A stretch of 45,211 bases of DNA. It comes from Granulicella sp. Its GTDB lineage: Bacteria; Acidobacteriota; Terriglobia; Terriglobales; Acidobacteriaceae. The stretch is from contig JANYLK010000165.1 in assembly GCA_025357875.1 (NCBI GenBank), positions 1-45,211 on the forward strand. The letters are read 5' to 3'. Of this stretch, positions 35,956 to 44,993 are shown piece by piece (the first letter of the stretch is position 1; every line of letters begins with the position of its first letter). The translations under genes and the position numbers were made by a program. The notes beneath the pieces were generated by a model. The model did no database searches. It had not been told where the DNA came from and was given only the letters and a program-made list of their open reading frames with translations.

Positions 35956-36179
35956 CAAGGCTGTACAAGATCGCTGGTATGGTTCTCGCCCTCGTAATCT
36001 TTACGGGAATCGGAGCCTACGTCTACATGGGTACCGCGATGCGTGGCTTCAGCGCCCGCGCAGAGCCGTCGCGGACAGAAACCATGCTTGCCACGTACGC
36101 GCGGGCAACTGCGATGCCGTCGGGGGTACAGTCACTCAAGAACCCTGTGCATGCCTTCTCCGATGTTTTTCACGAGTAG
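35952..36179 (+). pseudogene. c-type cytochrome gene, N-terminal anchor part up to in-frame TAG
   Basis: 75 codons that encode a membrane anchor or signal (TRLYKIAGMVLALVIFTGIG, AYVYMGTAMRGFSARAEPS) and a short linker, ending ...HAFSDVFHE before TAG 36177-36179. The start overlaps the TolC stop, so it is translationally coupled. The heme domain follows in the same frame at the next codon. Alone this part has no cofactor site. Confidence 0.8.
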
Positions 36180-36581
36180 ATGGCTCATTTCGCAGACCAT
36201 TGCGGCGTCTGTCATGCGAACAACGAAAGCGGACAAACGATGTTCGGCAACGGGTTGTATCCGAAGCCGCCCGATCTAAAACTCCCACGCACACAGAATC
36301 TTACCGACGGAGAGATCTTCTACATCGTGGAGAACGGTATACGCATGTCTGGCATGCCTGCCTTCGCAGGATCAGGCTCAAGCGAAGACAGTTGGAAGTT
36401 CGTCTATTTCATCCGCCATCTTCCCCGATTGACATCTCAGGAAGAAGCGCAGATGAAGTCTCTGAATCCAAAAACTCCGGAGGAAGTCCAGGAGGAGAAG
36501 GACGAAGAGCAATTCTTAAATTACGGACAATCATCCGGCACAACAACAACAAAGAAGCACATGAAAGGACATCAACAATGA
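36180..36581 (+). pseudogene. c-type cytochrome gene, heme domain after in-frame TAG
   Basis: 133 codons starting at the ATG that follows the TAG directly. It contains MAHFADHCGVCHANNESGQ with the CxxCH heme site (36201-36215), YPKPPDLKLPRTQNLTDGEI, NGIRMSGMPAF (axial Met) and FVYFIRHLPRLTSQEE, a class I cytochrome c domain, and a charged Gly/Thr/Lys tail. Family members are one polypeptide of about 210 aa. If translated from this ATG it would have no export signal, so heme attachment in the periplasm could not occur. Its stop overlaps the next start (ATGA, 36578-36581), so the operon structure is still intact. Confidence 0.82.
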
Positions 36582-36949
36582 AACGGCCATTTATTCTCGC
36601 TCTCACATGCGGCTTGTTGACGACTGCCGCGAATGCTCACAATGGAATGATTCACATCATGGGAACAGTGTCTTCCACAACAGATCACAGCCTAAGCGTG
36701 AAAGGGACCGATGGTAAAACCCAAGCGGCAGTCGTCACAGCTACGACCAGATTTTCGAAGACGGATATGAAAGCTACGGTGAAGGACATCAAGGTTGGGT
36801 ATCACGTTATGATCCACGCTACCAAAAAGGGCGACCAACTCATCGCCGTTGAAGTGAAGGTTGATGCATTTAAGATGAAAGGTATGTCGGGCGACATGAG
36901 CGGTATGAAGATGAGGAGCACCCCCGGCAAACTTGCATCGCCCAAATAA
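36578..36949 (+). CDS. DUF5666-like exported protein with Met-rich tail
   Basis: 123 aa. Signal peptide KRPFILALTCGLLTTAANA, then a small beta module HNGMIHIMGTVSSTTDHSLS, TQAAVVTATTRFSKTDMKAT and VKDIKVGYHVMIHA, the pattern of the DUF5666 family of small barrel proteins, and a Met-rich end (FKMKGMSGDMSGMKMR). Start ATG 36578 overlaps the cytochrome stop. It is the last gene of the copper block oxidase-TolC-cytochrome-DUF5666. The Met tail makes periplasmic copper binding likely, but the exact task is unknown. Confidence 0.8.
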   Translation: MKRPFILALTCGLLTTAANAHNGMIHIMGTVSSTTDHSLSVKGTDGKTQAAVVTATTRFSKTDMKATVKDIKVGYHVMIHATKKGDQLIAVEVKVDAFKMKGMSGDMSGMKMRSTPGKLASPK

Positions 36950-37109
36950 GAATATTACCGCCGGAACTGAGCGCGAATTACTGCGGAGAGCTAGGCCAAT
37001 ATTCGTACCTCTCGCGCGATCGGTTTACATCATGGACGCCCGTCTGTGGCGCAATCTTAGGCGCGAAGTGAAAGCGCTTCTTGCCCGATACCGGGACGGA
37101 ATAAGGGAT

Positions 37110-37220
37110 ACCGCGGCGGCGAAGGCGTGGAAGTCAGTCGGGAAAGGGATGCGAGGAAGCTCGCGTTTGAGGTTGGCTGCGTAGCGGGTGCGATATTCGG
37201 GGTGGTGGAGGAAGGCTTAA
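37110..37220 (-). pseudogene. Remnant of a type ISP restriction/modification protein, C-terminal motif
   Basis: The minus strand reads AFLHHPEYRTRYAANLKREL followed by PRIPFPTDFHAFAAA, which matches the C-terminal LHHPxYRxxYAxNLKRELPRIPF motif of type ISP restriction-modification enzymes. It is preceded by an in-frame stop and followed by unrelated sequence. Only about 35 codons survive. Confidence 0.55.
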
Positions 37221-37875
37221 GTGGTGTGGAAGATGTGGTCGCGCAAAACGCGTTCGATTACACTTGGCTTAGGCGTACGATTGCGTTTCTTGCGGATGAT
37301 AGCGGTCATTCGATTCCCATTTAAGGGCGGCTAGGGCAGAATAAGCACGTTGCCGACTCTCAGACCCGTCAAGCTCAGCCCAGCGAAGTATGCGACGAGT
37401 GGTCGAGCGGTAGGCATTGACTCTCGTGTCACCAGGTTCCTTGATCCCATCGAGCCACTATTAAAAAGCATCCTTGAGCCGCACAACCTTCGCCGCACTG
37501 GCCCCAGCTTTCGCCATCTCTTGTTCTGCAATCTTCTGCAATTGCCCTCTTGCGGGGTCTCGCTTGTCACGCTCACACTGAGCGAAGCGTTCAGCTTGCT
37601 CCCAGGAGCATGTTTTAGGCACTGACATAGGCCGTCTTTCCGTTCTCGCGAATGAACAACGACTTGCGACAATTGCATCGTTTCCACTGGGGTTCGTCAC
37701 GTCTAGAGCAACCGGCAGAATGGTGGGTGAAGACTGTTATAGTTGATGAGGAAACGGGTTCGACGGTCATACTCGTAGGTGTGCCCGGATGTTTTGCAAA
37801 TTTTCAGCGAAACGAGTTCAGTAAAACACTAGTCGTTTACTTTCAACAGCTTAACATAAACACAACTAATCGATT

Positions 37876-37905
37876 GAATCCACTCCTTTTTGGATTCCGC
37901 AGGAG
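37876..37905 (+). promoter_or_regulatory. Hairpin with anti-Shine-Dalgarno loop before carA
   Basis: GAATCCA (37876-37882) and TGGATTC (37891-37897) form a perfect seven-base stem. Its loop begins CTCCT (37883-37887), the exact complement of the carA ribosome site AGGAG (37901-37905). Two exclusive structures are possible, one leaving and one hiding the ribosome site. Confidence 0.35.
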
Positions 37906-37911
37906 TAGGCA

Positions 37912-39063
37912 ATGCAGGCAATTCAGGCGATGTTGGCGCTCGAAGACGGTCGCATCTTTCGCGGCCGAGGCTTCGGCGCGACGGTCGAAGCTGCGGGCGA
38001 GGTTGTCTTTAATACATCGCTGACCGGCTATCAGGAAATCTTCACCGATCCCTCGTACGCGGGGCAGATCGTAGTGCTGACCAATCCGCACATTGGAAAT
38101 TATGGGACGACTCCGAGCGACGCGGAATCGTCGCGGCCCTATATTGAAGGCTTGGTGACGCGCGAATTTTCGGCGATGAGCTCGAATTGGCGCTCGACCG
38201 AAGTTGCGGATGATTATCTCGAGCGGAGCGGCATTCCTGTCATTGCCGAGGTGGACACTCGCGCTGTGGTGCGCCATCTGCGGACGAATGGCGTGATGCG
38301 CGGAGTTATTGCTTCGGGTAAAAATCTCGACGCCGACGCATTGGTATCGAAGGCGCGATCGATTCGCAAGATGGAAGGCACGGACCTCGCTAGTGTGGTG
38401 AGCACCAGGGAATCGTATACGTGGGATGCGAGCGAGCCGAAGAATCAGACCGGCGATGTGCTGCTTCCCAGTGCGGATGAGACGACGGATGGCAAACCTC
38501 TACATGTTGTGGCGTATGACTTTGGCATCAAGCAGAACATTCTGCGGATGCTGACCCGCGAAGGTTGCCGTGTGACCGTGGTTCCGGCAAAAACTACGGC
38601 CGAAGAGACAATGGCAATGAACCCGGATGGCGTTTTCTTCTCGAATGGGCCGGGGGATCCGGAGCCGTTGAGCTATGCGGTGGAGACGGTGCGCAAACTG
38701 CAAGGTAAGGCACCCATTTTCGGGATTTGCCTGGGCCATCAGATCTTCGGGCTGGCGCTGGGTGGCAAGACATACAAACTGAAGTTTGGACACCATGGCG
38801 GGAATCACCCGATCATGAACCATCAGACTGGCAAGGTAGAAATTACCGCGCAGAACCACAACTTCAATGTCGATCCCGAGTCGCTGCCGGCGGATGTACA
38901 GCGGACGCATACAAATTTGAACGACCAGACGCTGGCAGGTTTGCGGCACAAGACCGACCCGATGTTCAGCGTGCAATACCATCCCGAAGCAAGCCCCGGG
39001 CCGCATGATTCGCATTACCTATTCAAGGACTTCCGCAAGATGATGGAGGACTGGAAGAAGTGA
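37912..39063 (+). CDS. carA: Carbamoyl-phosphate synthase small (glutaminase) subunit
   Basis: 383 aa. Start ATG 37912 with AGGAG at 37901-37905. The N-terminal CPSase domain shows [40 protein letters not shown] and NPHIGNYG; the class I glutaminase domain shows [45 protein letters not shown] (nucleophile Cys273) and [14 protein letters not shown] (His357, Glu359). The subunit frees ammonia from glutamine and channels it to CarB for pyrimidine and arginine synthesis. It overlaps the next gene by four bases (GTGA). Confidence 0.97.
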   Translation: MQAIQAMLALEDGRIFRGRGFGATVEAAGEVVFNTSLTGYQEIFTDPSYAGQIVVLTNPHIGNYGTTPSDAESSRPYIEGLVTREFSAMSSNWRSTEVADDYLERSGIPVIAEVDTRAVVRHLRTNGVMRGVIASGKNLDADALVSKARSIRKMEGTDLASVVSTRESYTWDASEPKNQTGDVLLPSADETTDGKPLHVVAYDFGIKQNILRMLTREGCRVTVVPAKTTAEETMAMNPDGVFFSNGPGDPEPLSYAVETVRKLQGKAPIFGICLGHQIFGLALGGKTYKLKFGHHGGNHPIMNHQTGKVEITAQNHNFNVDPESLPADVQRTHTNLNDQTLAGLRHKTDPMFSVQYHPEASPGPHDSHYLFKDFRKMMEDWKK

Positions 39064-39632
39064 GGTGCTGGGCGGCATTTGCGGGCGCGATGGTGTTGGC
39101 GTCGTCGTCGATGGTGCTTGCCAAGGACTCAAATTCGCAGGCGGTGTATTGCACGCAAAGTGCGAATGGCGAATGGAGTCTGCATCGCTTCAAGCCGCTT
39201 ATCAAGGTGCGTGGTGGAACAGTATTTGCTGAGATGAGATTCGCGGGCAGTGCTCTGGAAGAGTTTCGGTTACGGCGCTTTTACAAAGATTCGGAGCTCG
39301 CGTTTGACTACAGGTTCGACGTTTCGGGAAGGCTGATAGGGCTGCACGGCACGGTCACGGTGAAGTCTATCCCGCCGCCTGGGACGGATCCTCAGCAGGC
39401 CCTGGATTTGGCTGACTGGGTTGGCGAGGCGGATATCATGCCGAGTAACAATGGCGAGATTCCAGCGCACCATGTGCTCTACAGTCGCGAGAAGGACCAC
39501 ATCGATAAGCCGGATAGTGCGGACGGATATGTTGGGCAATTTTATAATGCGCCAGTGTATAAGACGATCCAGAGTGTGCCCTGTGCGGCCATGTTGAAGG
39601 AAGCGGAGAAGATGAATGCCACGCAGGAATGA
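39060..39632 (+). CDS. Exported protein of unknown function between carA and carB
   Basis: 190 aa. GTG 39060 overlaps the carA stop, and its own end overlaps carB by 17 bases, so all three genes are tied in translation. The N-terminus [20 protein letters not shown] is a signal peptide. The mature part has two Cys ([11 protein letters not shown] and VPCAAML) that could form a disulfide and a mixed alpha/beta content ([39 protein letters not shown]). I do not recognise the family. An exported protein inside a pyrimidine operon is odd; it may simply use the operon promoter. Confidence 0.75.
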   Translation: MRCWAAFAGAMVLASSSMVLAKDSNSQAVYCTQSANGEWSLHRFKPLIKVRGGTVFAEMRFAGSALEEFRLRRFYKDSELAFDYRFDVSGRLIGLHGTVTVKSIPPPGTDPQQALDLADWVGEADIMPSNNGEIPAHHVLYSREKDHIDKPDSADGYVGQFYNAPVYKTIQSVPCAAMLKEAEKMNATQE

Positions 39633-42600
39633 CATTGCAAAAATATTGGTGATTGGCTCGGGGCCTATCGTGATCGGGCAGTCGGCCGAGTTCGACTACT
39701 CGGGCACGCAGGCGTGCAAGGCGCTGAAGGCCGAGGGGTACGAAGTGGTGCTGGTGAACTCCAATCCAGCGTCGATCATGACCGATCCGGAGGTCGCCGA
39801 CCGAACTTATATTGAGCCGCTGACGCCGGCGTATGTCGAGGAGATCATCCGCGTTGAGGTGGAGATGATGGCCGGGGGGGCGGGGATATTTGCGGTTTTG
39901 CCAACGGTAGGTGGACAGACGGCGTTGAATCTTGCAGTCGATCTGGCCGACTCGGGCGTGTTGGAGAAGTATGGCGTCGAGTTGATTGGCGCGAAGCTGG
40001 AGGCGATCAAGAAGGCCGAGGATCGGCTTCTGTTCAAAGACGCGATGGCCAAGATCGGGCTGGATATGCCGAAGTCGCAACTGGCCCGCAACGTAACTGA
40101 CGGGTTAGCCTTCGCGGCAAAGATCGGGTTCCCAGTTGTCATCCGGCCGAGCTTTACGCTGGGCGGATCGGGCGGTGGGATTGCATATAACCGCGAGGAG
40201 ATGGCAGACATTCTGTCACGCGGATTGGACTTGTCGCCCGTGCATGAGTGTCTCATCGAAGAGAGCGTGCTCGGCTGGAAGGAGTACGAACTGGAGGTTG
40301 TGCGCGACCTGAAGGACAACGTCATCATCATCTGTTCAATTGAGAACTTCGATCCGATGGGCGTGCATACGGGCGACTCCATTACGGTCGCACCGGCGCA
40401 AACACTTACCGACCGCGAGTACCAAGTGATGCGCGATGCGGCGATTGCCTGCATACGCGAGATTGGCGTGGAGACCGGCGGAAGCAATGTGCAGTTTGCG
40501 GTAAATCCACATAACGGCCGGATGACTGTGATTGAGATGAACCCACGCGTATCGCGGTCGTCTGCTCTTGCGAGTAAAGCGACGGGGTTTCCAATCGCAA
40601 AGATCGCGGCGCGGCTTGCGGTGGGATACACGCTGGACGAGATTCAGAACGACATCACCAAGGCTACGCCTGCGTGTTTTGAGCCGACGATTGATTACGT
40701 CGTGGTGAAGATTCCGAAGTGGCAGTTTGAAAAGTTTCCTGGTGCGGATGAGGGTCTTGGTCCGCAGATGAAGTCGGTGGGCGAAGTGATGGCCATCGGC
40801 AGGACGTTCAAGGAAGCTTTGATGAAGGCGACGCGGTCACTCGAGACCGGCAAGAAGGCGTCCGCGGCGGACATCGAACCGCGACGGCTGACGCAGCGGT
40901 TGGTGACGCCACATCCAGAACGGCTGGCTTATGTGCGTTATGCGTTCGAGCGCGGGATGAGCGTGCGCGAGGTTGCGCGGATGACTTCGATGGACCCGTG
41001 GTTTCTGAACCAGATGAAGCAGATCACGGACGGGATCAAGTCGATTGCAGCTGTGGGGAAAGACGCGGCGACGGCCGACGATCTGCGCGTAGCCAAGCGG
41101 ATGGGCGTATCGGACGAGCGACTGGCTTCGGAGTGGGGACTCGACGGTGCGAGCGGCACTGCAGAAGTGGGCGAGCTACGCAAGAAGCTTGGCGTGAAGC
41201 CAGTTTTCAAGATGGTGGACACCTGTGCGGGTGAGTTTGATAGCTACACGCCCTATCTGTATAGCTGCTACGACGAGGAAGATGAAGCGTCGCCAACACC
41301 GCGCAAGAAGATCATTATTCTCGGTAGCGGGCCAAACCGTATTGGGCAAGGAATTGAGTTCGATTACTGCTGCTGCCACGCGGCGTTTGCATTGCGCGAG
41401 GACGGCTTCGAGACGATCATGGTGAACTGTAACCCTGAGACGGTATCGACCGACTACGACACAAGCGATCGGCTTTACTTCGAGCCGCTGACGCTCGAGG
41501 ACGTGCTTGCGGTGTATGAGCACGAGGCGTCAGGTGGCGCGGAGGTCGGGATGATTGTGCAGTTTGGTGGGCAGACGCCCCTGAACTTGTCGCTGCCGCT
41601 CAAGCACGCGGGTGTGCCGATTATCGGGACGTCGCCGGAGTCGATCGATCTCGCTGAAGATCGCAAGCGATTTGGCAAACTTATTACAGAGCTTGGAATT
41701 CCTCAGCCTGAGGGCGCGATGGCGACTTCAGTTGCGGAGGCTGTGGCTGGCGCGAATCGTGTCGGTTATCCAGTGTTAGTTCGGCCGAGCTATGTGCTGG
41801 GCGGACGCGCAATGGTGATTGCGTATGACGACGAGGCGATCGTGCGCTACATGAGCACGGCGATCGAGTACTCGCAGGAACGGCCGGTGCTGATCGACCA
41901 CTTCCTGGAAGACGCAACCGAGTGCGACGTGGATGCGTTGTGCGATGGTGACGATGTGGTGATCGCTGGCATCATGCAGCACATTGAAGAGGCGGGAATT
42001 CATTCGGGCGACTCGTCGTGCGTGCTGCCAGCGGTCGATCTGACCGACGATGTGCTGCGGACGATTCGCACTCATACTCGGAAGTTGGCGATGGCGCTGA
42101 ACGTGATCGGACTCGTAAATATTCAGTTTGCGATCCAGCGCGGCAAAGTGTTCGTGATCGAAGTGAATCCTCGGGCGTCGCGAACAGTTCCTTACGTGTC
42201 GAAGGCGACGGGGGTTCCTCTCGCGAAGATTGCGTCGCGGCTAATGGTTGGGCGGAAGCTGAAAGAGTTACTGCCGGATGCAGTGGAGAGCGGCGCCGAT
42301 CTTGAGACGGGCTCGCACTTCTACGTGAAGTCGCCCGTGTTTCCGTGGGGCAAGTTTCCGGGTGTCGATACCGTGCTTGGACCGGAGATGAAATCGACCG
42401 GTGAAGTCATGGGCGTCGCCGACAACTTCGGCGAGGCGTTTGCGAAGGCGCAGATTGCTGCGGGACAGATGCTTCCGGTGACTGGAACGATCTTTATGAG
42501 CGTAAACGATCACGATAAAGACTCGTTGGTGTCGTTAGCGCGGACGTTCGTGGAGATGGGCTTTCACCTGGTTGCTACGCATGGAACTGCTGAGGTGCTA

Positions 42601-42897
42601 GAAGCTGCCGGATTACAGCCTGAGCGCGTTTATAAGGTGAAGGAAGGACGGCCAAATGTGGTCGACCTGATCAAGGGTGATCGGATTCAGTTGATCGTCA
42701 ACACGCCGCGTGGGCAGGACACGTTTTTCGATGAGAAGGCGATTCGGCGGGCGGCGGTGCTGGCGCGGATTCCGACGATTACAACGATTGCGGCGGCGCG
42801 GGCGGCGGCTGAGGGAATCGCGGCTCTGCAACAGGGAACATTGAGCGTGTTTGCGTTGCAGGAGTTGCATGCGACGCGGGTGTCTGCGCTTGCGTAG
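39616..42897 (+). CDS. carB: Carbamoyl-phosphate synthase large subunit
   Basis: 1093 aa with the normal order: first ATP-grasp half ([60 protein letters not shown]), oligomerisation domain (about residues 400-550, [17 protein letters not shown]), second ATP-grasp half ([59 protein letters not shown]) and the C-terminal MGS-like allosteric domain ([39 protein letters not shown]). It makes carbamoyl phosphate from bicarbonate, ammonia and two ATP. The start ATG 39616 lies inside the preceding gene. No defect is visible. Confidence 0.97.
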   Translation: MPRRNDIAKILVIGSGPIVIGQSAEFDYSGTQACKALKAEGYEVVLVNSNPASIMTDPEVADRTYIEPLTPAYVEEIIRVEVEMMAGGAGIFAVLPTVGGQTALNLAVDLADSGVLEKYGVELIGAKLEAIKKAEDRLLFKDAMAKIGLDMPKSQLARNVTDGLAFAAKIGFPVVIRPSFTLGGSGGGIAYNREEMADILSRGLDLSPVHECLIEESVLGWKEYELEVVRDLKDNVIIICSIENFDPMGVHTGDSITVAPAQTLTDREYQVMRDAAIACIREIGVETGGSNVQFAVNPHNGRMTVIEMNPRVSRSSALASKATGFPIAKIAARLAVGYTLDEIQNDITKATPACFEPTIDYVVVKIPKWQFEKFPGADEGLGPQMKSVGEVMAIGRTFKEALMKATRSLETGKKASAADIEPRRLTQRLVTPHPERLAYVRYAFERGMSVREVARMTSMDPWFLNQMKQITDGIKSIAAVGKDAATADDLRVAKRMGVSDERLASEWGLDGASGTAEVGELRKKLGVKPVFKMVDTCAGEFDSYTPYLYSCYDEEDEASPTPRKKIIILGSGPNRIGQGIEFDYCCCHAAFALREDGFETIMVNCNPETVSTDYDTSDRLYFEPLTLEDVLAVYEHEASGGAEVGMIVQFGGQTPLNLSLPLKHAGVPIIGTSPESIDLAEDRKRFGKLITELGIPQPEGAMATSVAEAVAGANRVGYPVLVRPSYVLGGRAMVIAYDDEAIVRYMSTAIEYSQERPVLIDHFLEDATECDVDALCDGDDVVIAGIMQHIEEAGIHSGDSSCVLPAVDLTDDVLRTIRTHTRKLAMALNVIGLVNIQFAIQRGKVFVIEVNPRASRTVPYVSKATGVPLAKIASRLMVGRKLKELLPDAVESGADLETGSHFYVKSPVFPWGKFPGVDTVLGPEMKSTGEVMGVADNFGEAFAKAQIAAGQMLPVTGTIFMSVNDHDKDSLVSLARTFVEMGFHLVATHGTAEVLEAAGLQPERVYKVKEGRPNVVDLIKGDRIQLIVNTPRGQDTFFDEKAIRRAAVLARIPTITTIAAARAAAEGIAALQQGTLSVFALQELHATRVSALA

Positions 42898-43029
42898 AGG
42901 CAAGCCCATAACTCAAAAGTGAGATGCGGCATTGCTGGGCTGGCGGAATTAAGAGAATGTTCCACGATAACCTCCACTGCGCTTCGGTAATCATGGAGCG
43001 CCCTATGTTTTCCGGCTTGTCAAGAGCGG

Positions 43030-44088
43030 TTAGTTGCGGACGGGCTTCATTGGAAGCTCGAGTGCGGCGCGTTGAGCGCCCTTGAGTGGAAGATGCGGGA
43101 GGCGGGGCAGGCCGCCGAAATAGCCGTTGAGGTCGCATGCGAACTTGAGTGAGGCAGGGGCGACTTCGGCGAGCGCGGCGGCTTGGAGAAGGCGGGATTG
43201 CTTTTCTTCGGCCAGAGATTGGTCGTCATCCTTCCAAGCGGCGAAGACTTCAAAGCAGGCTTGCGGAGCGCAGGCGGCGAAGGCGGGCGCAATAGCAGAA
43301 ACCCCGGCGCGCAGGCCGACGAGTATCTGCGGCGTGTGGGCAGCGATGATCTGAAAGCCGACGGTTTTGGTGCGGGTTCGAAGGGGTGGGAACATTGTGA
43401 GCGGCTCGGCGACAGCGGTTGCAGCGCCAGTCAGACTGCCAACGGAGATGAGTGCGACTGGCCCATTGCTTGCGGCAGTGGCAGCAATTGCCATTCGTGA
43501 GGTTACCGCGGCGAAGGTTGGGGTGACTGTGACTCCTCGGTGGACTGTGGCGGTGCGTGCAAGGATGTCCGCGATGGACGACTCTGATTGCTTTGGGTCG
43601 GAGTTGAGCAGGCCGATGATTTGCGGGTGGGCTGCGACTTCAACGATTGCTTCAATGGGGATGGTACGTCCGTTGGCACAGAGAAGGATGATTGGGATCG
43701 GGGAGCGATCGGCGATGATTTGGAAGTAGGTTAGAAGTTGGCGTGAGTTGGCTTCCTCGGTCAGTACTGACGGTATGCCGATGAGCGCGGCGTCATAATT
43801 CTGTTTGGATGCGAAGTCGGCGAGGGCCAGGGTCGCGCGGACGCTGTCGCGAGAGATACCGGCCACTAGGACCTTTTCGGGCGGGGCAGATTGTGCGGCT
43901 GTGCGGAGGGTTTCGCGGGTCTCGTCGTCGGACAGCAGAGTTGGCTCGCCGCAGGGGCTGAGAACGATCAGGCCGGCGGCGGGGGTTTTGGAGTAGCGAT
44001 CGATGTTTGAGGCGAGCTTGTGTAAGTTGAGGCGGCCGTCCGGATGGAACGGCGTAGTTAGCGGAATGTAAAGGCCTTCAAGGAGCAT
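43030..44088 (-). CDS. DapA-like (dihydrodipicolinate synthase family) protein lacking catalytic Tyr and Lys
   Basis: 352 aa with the TIM-barrel pattern of the DHDPS/NAL family: GLYIPLTTPFHPDGRLNLHK, LIVLSPCGEPTLLSDDE (equivalent of GTTGE), KVLVAGISRDSVRATLALA and IPIILLCANGRTIPIEAIVE. In active enzymes the last motif reads LYNVPxRT with a catalytic Tyr, here Leu136, and the following GIKE holds the Schiff-base Lys, here Leu161 in IIGLLNSDP. Both catalytic residues are thus gone while the fold is kept, which suggests a non-catalytic or changed role. It follows the HAD gene by 35 bases on the same strand and is probably its operon partner. About 50 residues at the C-terminus extend beyond the usual family length. 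Confidence 0.8.
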   Translation of the reverse strand: MLLEGLYIPLTTPFHPDGRLNLHKLASNIDRYSKTPAAGLIVLSPCGEPTLLSDDETRETLRTAAQSAPPEKVLVAGISRDSVRATLALADFASKQNYDAALIGIPSVLTEEANSRQLLTYFQIIADRSPIPIILLCANGRTIPIEAIVEVAAHPQIIGLLNSDPKQSESSIADILARTATVHRGVTVTPTFAAVTSRMAIAATAASNGPVALISVGSLTGAATAVAEPLTMFPPLRTRTKTVGFQIIAAHTPQILVGLRAGVSAIAPAFAACAPQACFEVFAAWKDDDQSLAEEKQSRLLQAAALAEVAPASLKFACDLNGYFGGLPRLPHLPLKGAQRAALELPMKPVRN

Positions 44089-44123
44089 TGGGTTGTTCAG
44101 CGTTGTTCGTTCTTCGTTGCGCG

Positions 44124-44879
44124 TTAAAGGGCAGGTACGGCCGAGGCGGGGTAGTAGACGGGCCAGTTCTCGCGGGCGCTGCGCTGGAGTAGCGCGGCGT
44201 TTGGGTTGACGGGGAAAGCGCCGCTGGTTCCTTTTTGGCTACGCGCAAGGGTAAGCATGGCGGCGTCGTGGATGGAGTTGCCGAACACAGCGTGTGGTGC
44301 GGTAATGCCGACTCGGGCAAGTGCGGCGACTTTACCCTCGTCTGTGGGGACATCGAGGATTGTGTCGGTGATCAGACCGTTAGCGATCGATACGCGGGCT
44401 GCGAGAACTCGATTCGGCGGGATCGAGAAGCGTCTAACTCCTTCTTCGATGACCCAGTCGCAGGTGGAACTGACAGCCCAGATTTCGGTGTTGGCGGCTT
44501 GCAGTTGACGGATGAGATCGCGCATCTCGGGGAAGATGTTGCGCTCGATCTGGGTGGCGAAGAACTCGGCGGCGGCGGCGCGCATGTCGGACTCGCGGAG
44601 GCCGCGGTAGACCTGGACCATCTCGCCGCAGATTGCCAATTCGGAGACGTATCCGCTGAGGTAGCCGCGGTACTGTTCGTCAAGCCATCCGATGGCATCG
44701 GCAGAGAGAAGACCCTGGTCGATGGTCCAGCGCATGAAGGTTGAGCCTGCGTCTCCAGACCACAAGGTCCCGTCGCAGTCGAAGACCGCAACGCGCGGCT
44801 CAAGCGCGTGGACGGCAGCGTGGAACTCTGGTGTGGTGAGAATCTGGGCTGCCTGCAAGGTCGTGTCAGTCGAGCTCAA
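44124..44879 (-). CDS. HAD family phosphatase, SerB-like
   Basis: 251 aa. HAD motifs: VAVFDCDGTLWSGDAGSTF (motif I, DxDGT), WAVSSTCDWVIEEG (motif II, Ser) and DEGKVAALARVG with FGNSIHDAAML (motifs III and IV; the usual GDSxxD Asp is Asn in GNS). The helical cap lies between residues about 60 and 120. The family dephosphorylates small metabolites such as phosphoserine; the substrate is not evident. I place the start at TTG 44879 since GGAAGGAAG stands just upstream (about 44884-44893). The frame is open to 44993, but that extension crosses the G-run at 44905-44925 and an AT-rich TATTAT (-10-like) stretch and looks like 5' UTR and promoter. Confidence 0.8.
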   Translation of the reverse strand: MSSTDTTLQAAQILTTPEFHAAVHALEPRVAVFDCDGTLWSGDAGSTFMRWTIDQGLLSADAIGWLDEQYRGYLSGYVSELAICGEMVQVYRGLRESDMRAAAAEFFATQIERNIFPEMRDLIRQLQAANTEIWAVSSTCDWVIEEGVRRFSIPPNRVLAARVSIANGLITDTILDVPTDEGKVAALARVGITAPHAVFGNSIHDAAMLTLARSQKGTSGAFPVNPNAALLQRSARENWPVYYPASAVPAL

Positions 44880-44903
44880 CTTCTTCCTTCCTTCGGCAGG
44901 AGA

Positions 44904-44925
44904 GGGGGTACCCCCCCCCTCCCCC
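44904..44925. repeat. Homopolymer G/C tract with palindromic core upstream of the HAD gene
   Basis: GGGGGTACCCCC followed by more C, in total nine C in a row (44911-44919) and then TCCCCC. Read on the minus strand it is a G-rich run between the probable promoter and the start of the HAD phosphatase gene. Such a tract can slip in replication and can fold on itself. Confidence 0.6.
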
Positions 44926-44993
44926 TGTATGCGTATAATATTGTATTCAGGCAGGTTAGAATTGGTGTATACCCTTTGATTAACTGTCTGCAT

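Larger units (their letters stand above)
36950..37911. other. Long intergenic region with degraded sequence
   Basis: About 960 bases between the copper block and carA. The only recognisable piece is the type ISP remnant at 37110-37220 (listed separately). A minus-strand frame at 37461-37700 reads KTCSWEQAERFAQCERDKRD and QLQKIAEQEMAKAGASAAK, which is protein-like, but I cannot name it and its end is abrupt. The segment looks like a worn insertion site. The carA promoter should lie at its right end. Confidence 0.45.

Noticed and set aside
6549..36179. Genome-wide reassignment of UAG or UAA to a sense codon
   Set aside because: TAG ends many clearly complete genes here (peptidase at 2189, epimerase at 541, larger genes such as carB at 42897), so TAG cannot be sense throughout. 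Local readthrough stays possible.
35441..36577. Long plus-strand frame that overlaps the TolC and cytochrome genes and runs into the DUF5666 gene
   Set aside because: It is out of frame with the real TolC and cytochrome genes; only the last part (from 36578) is coding.
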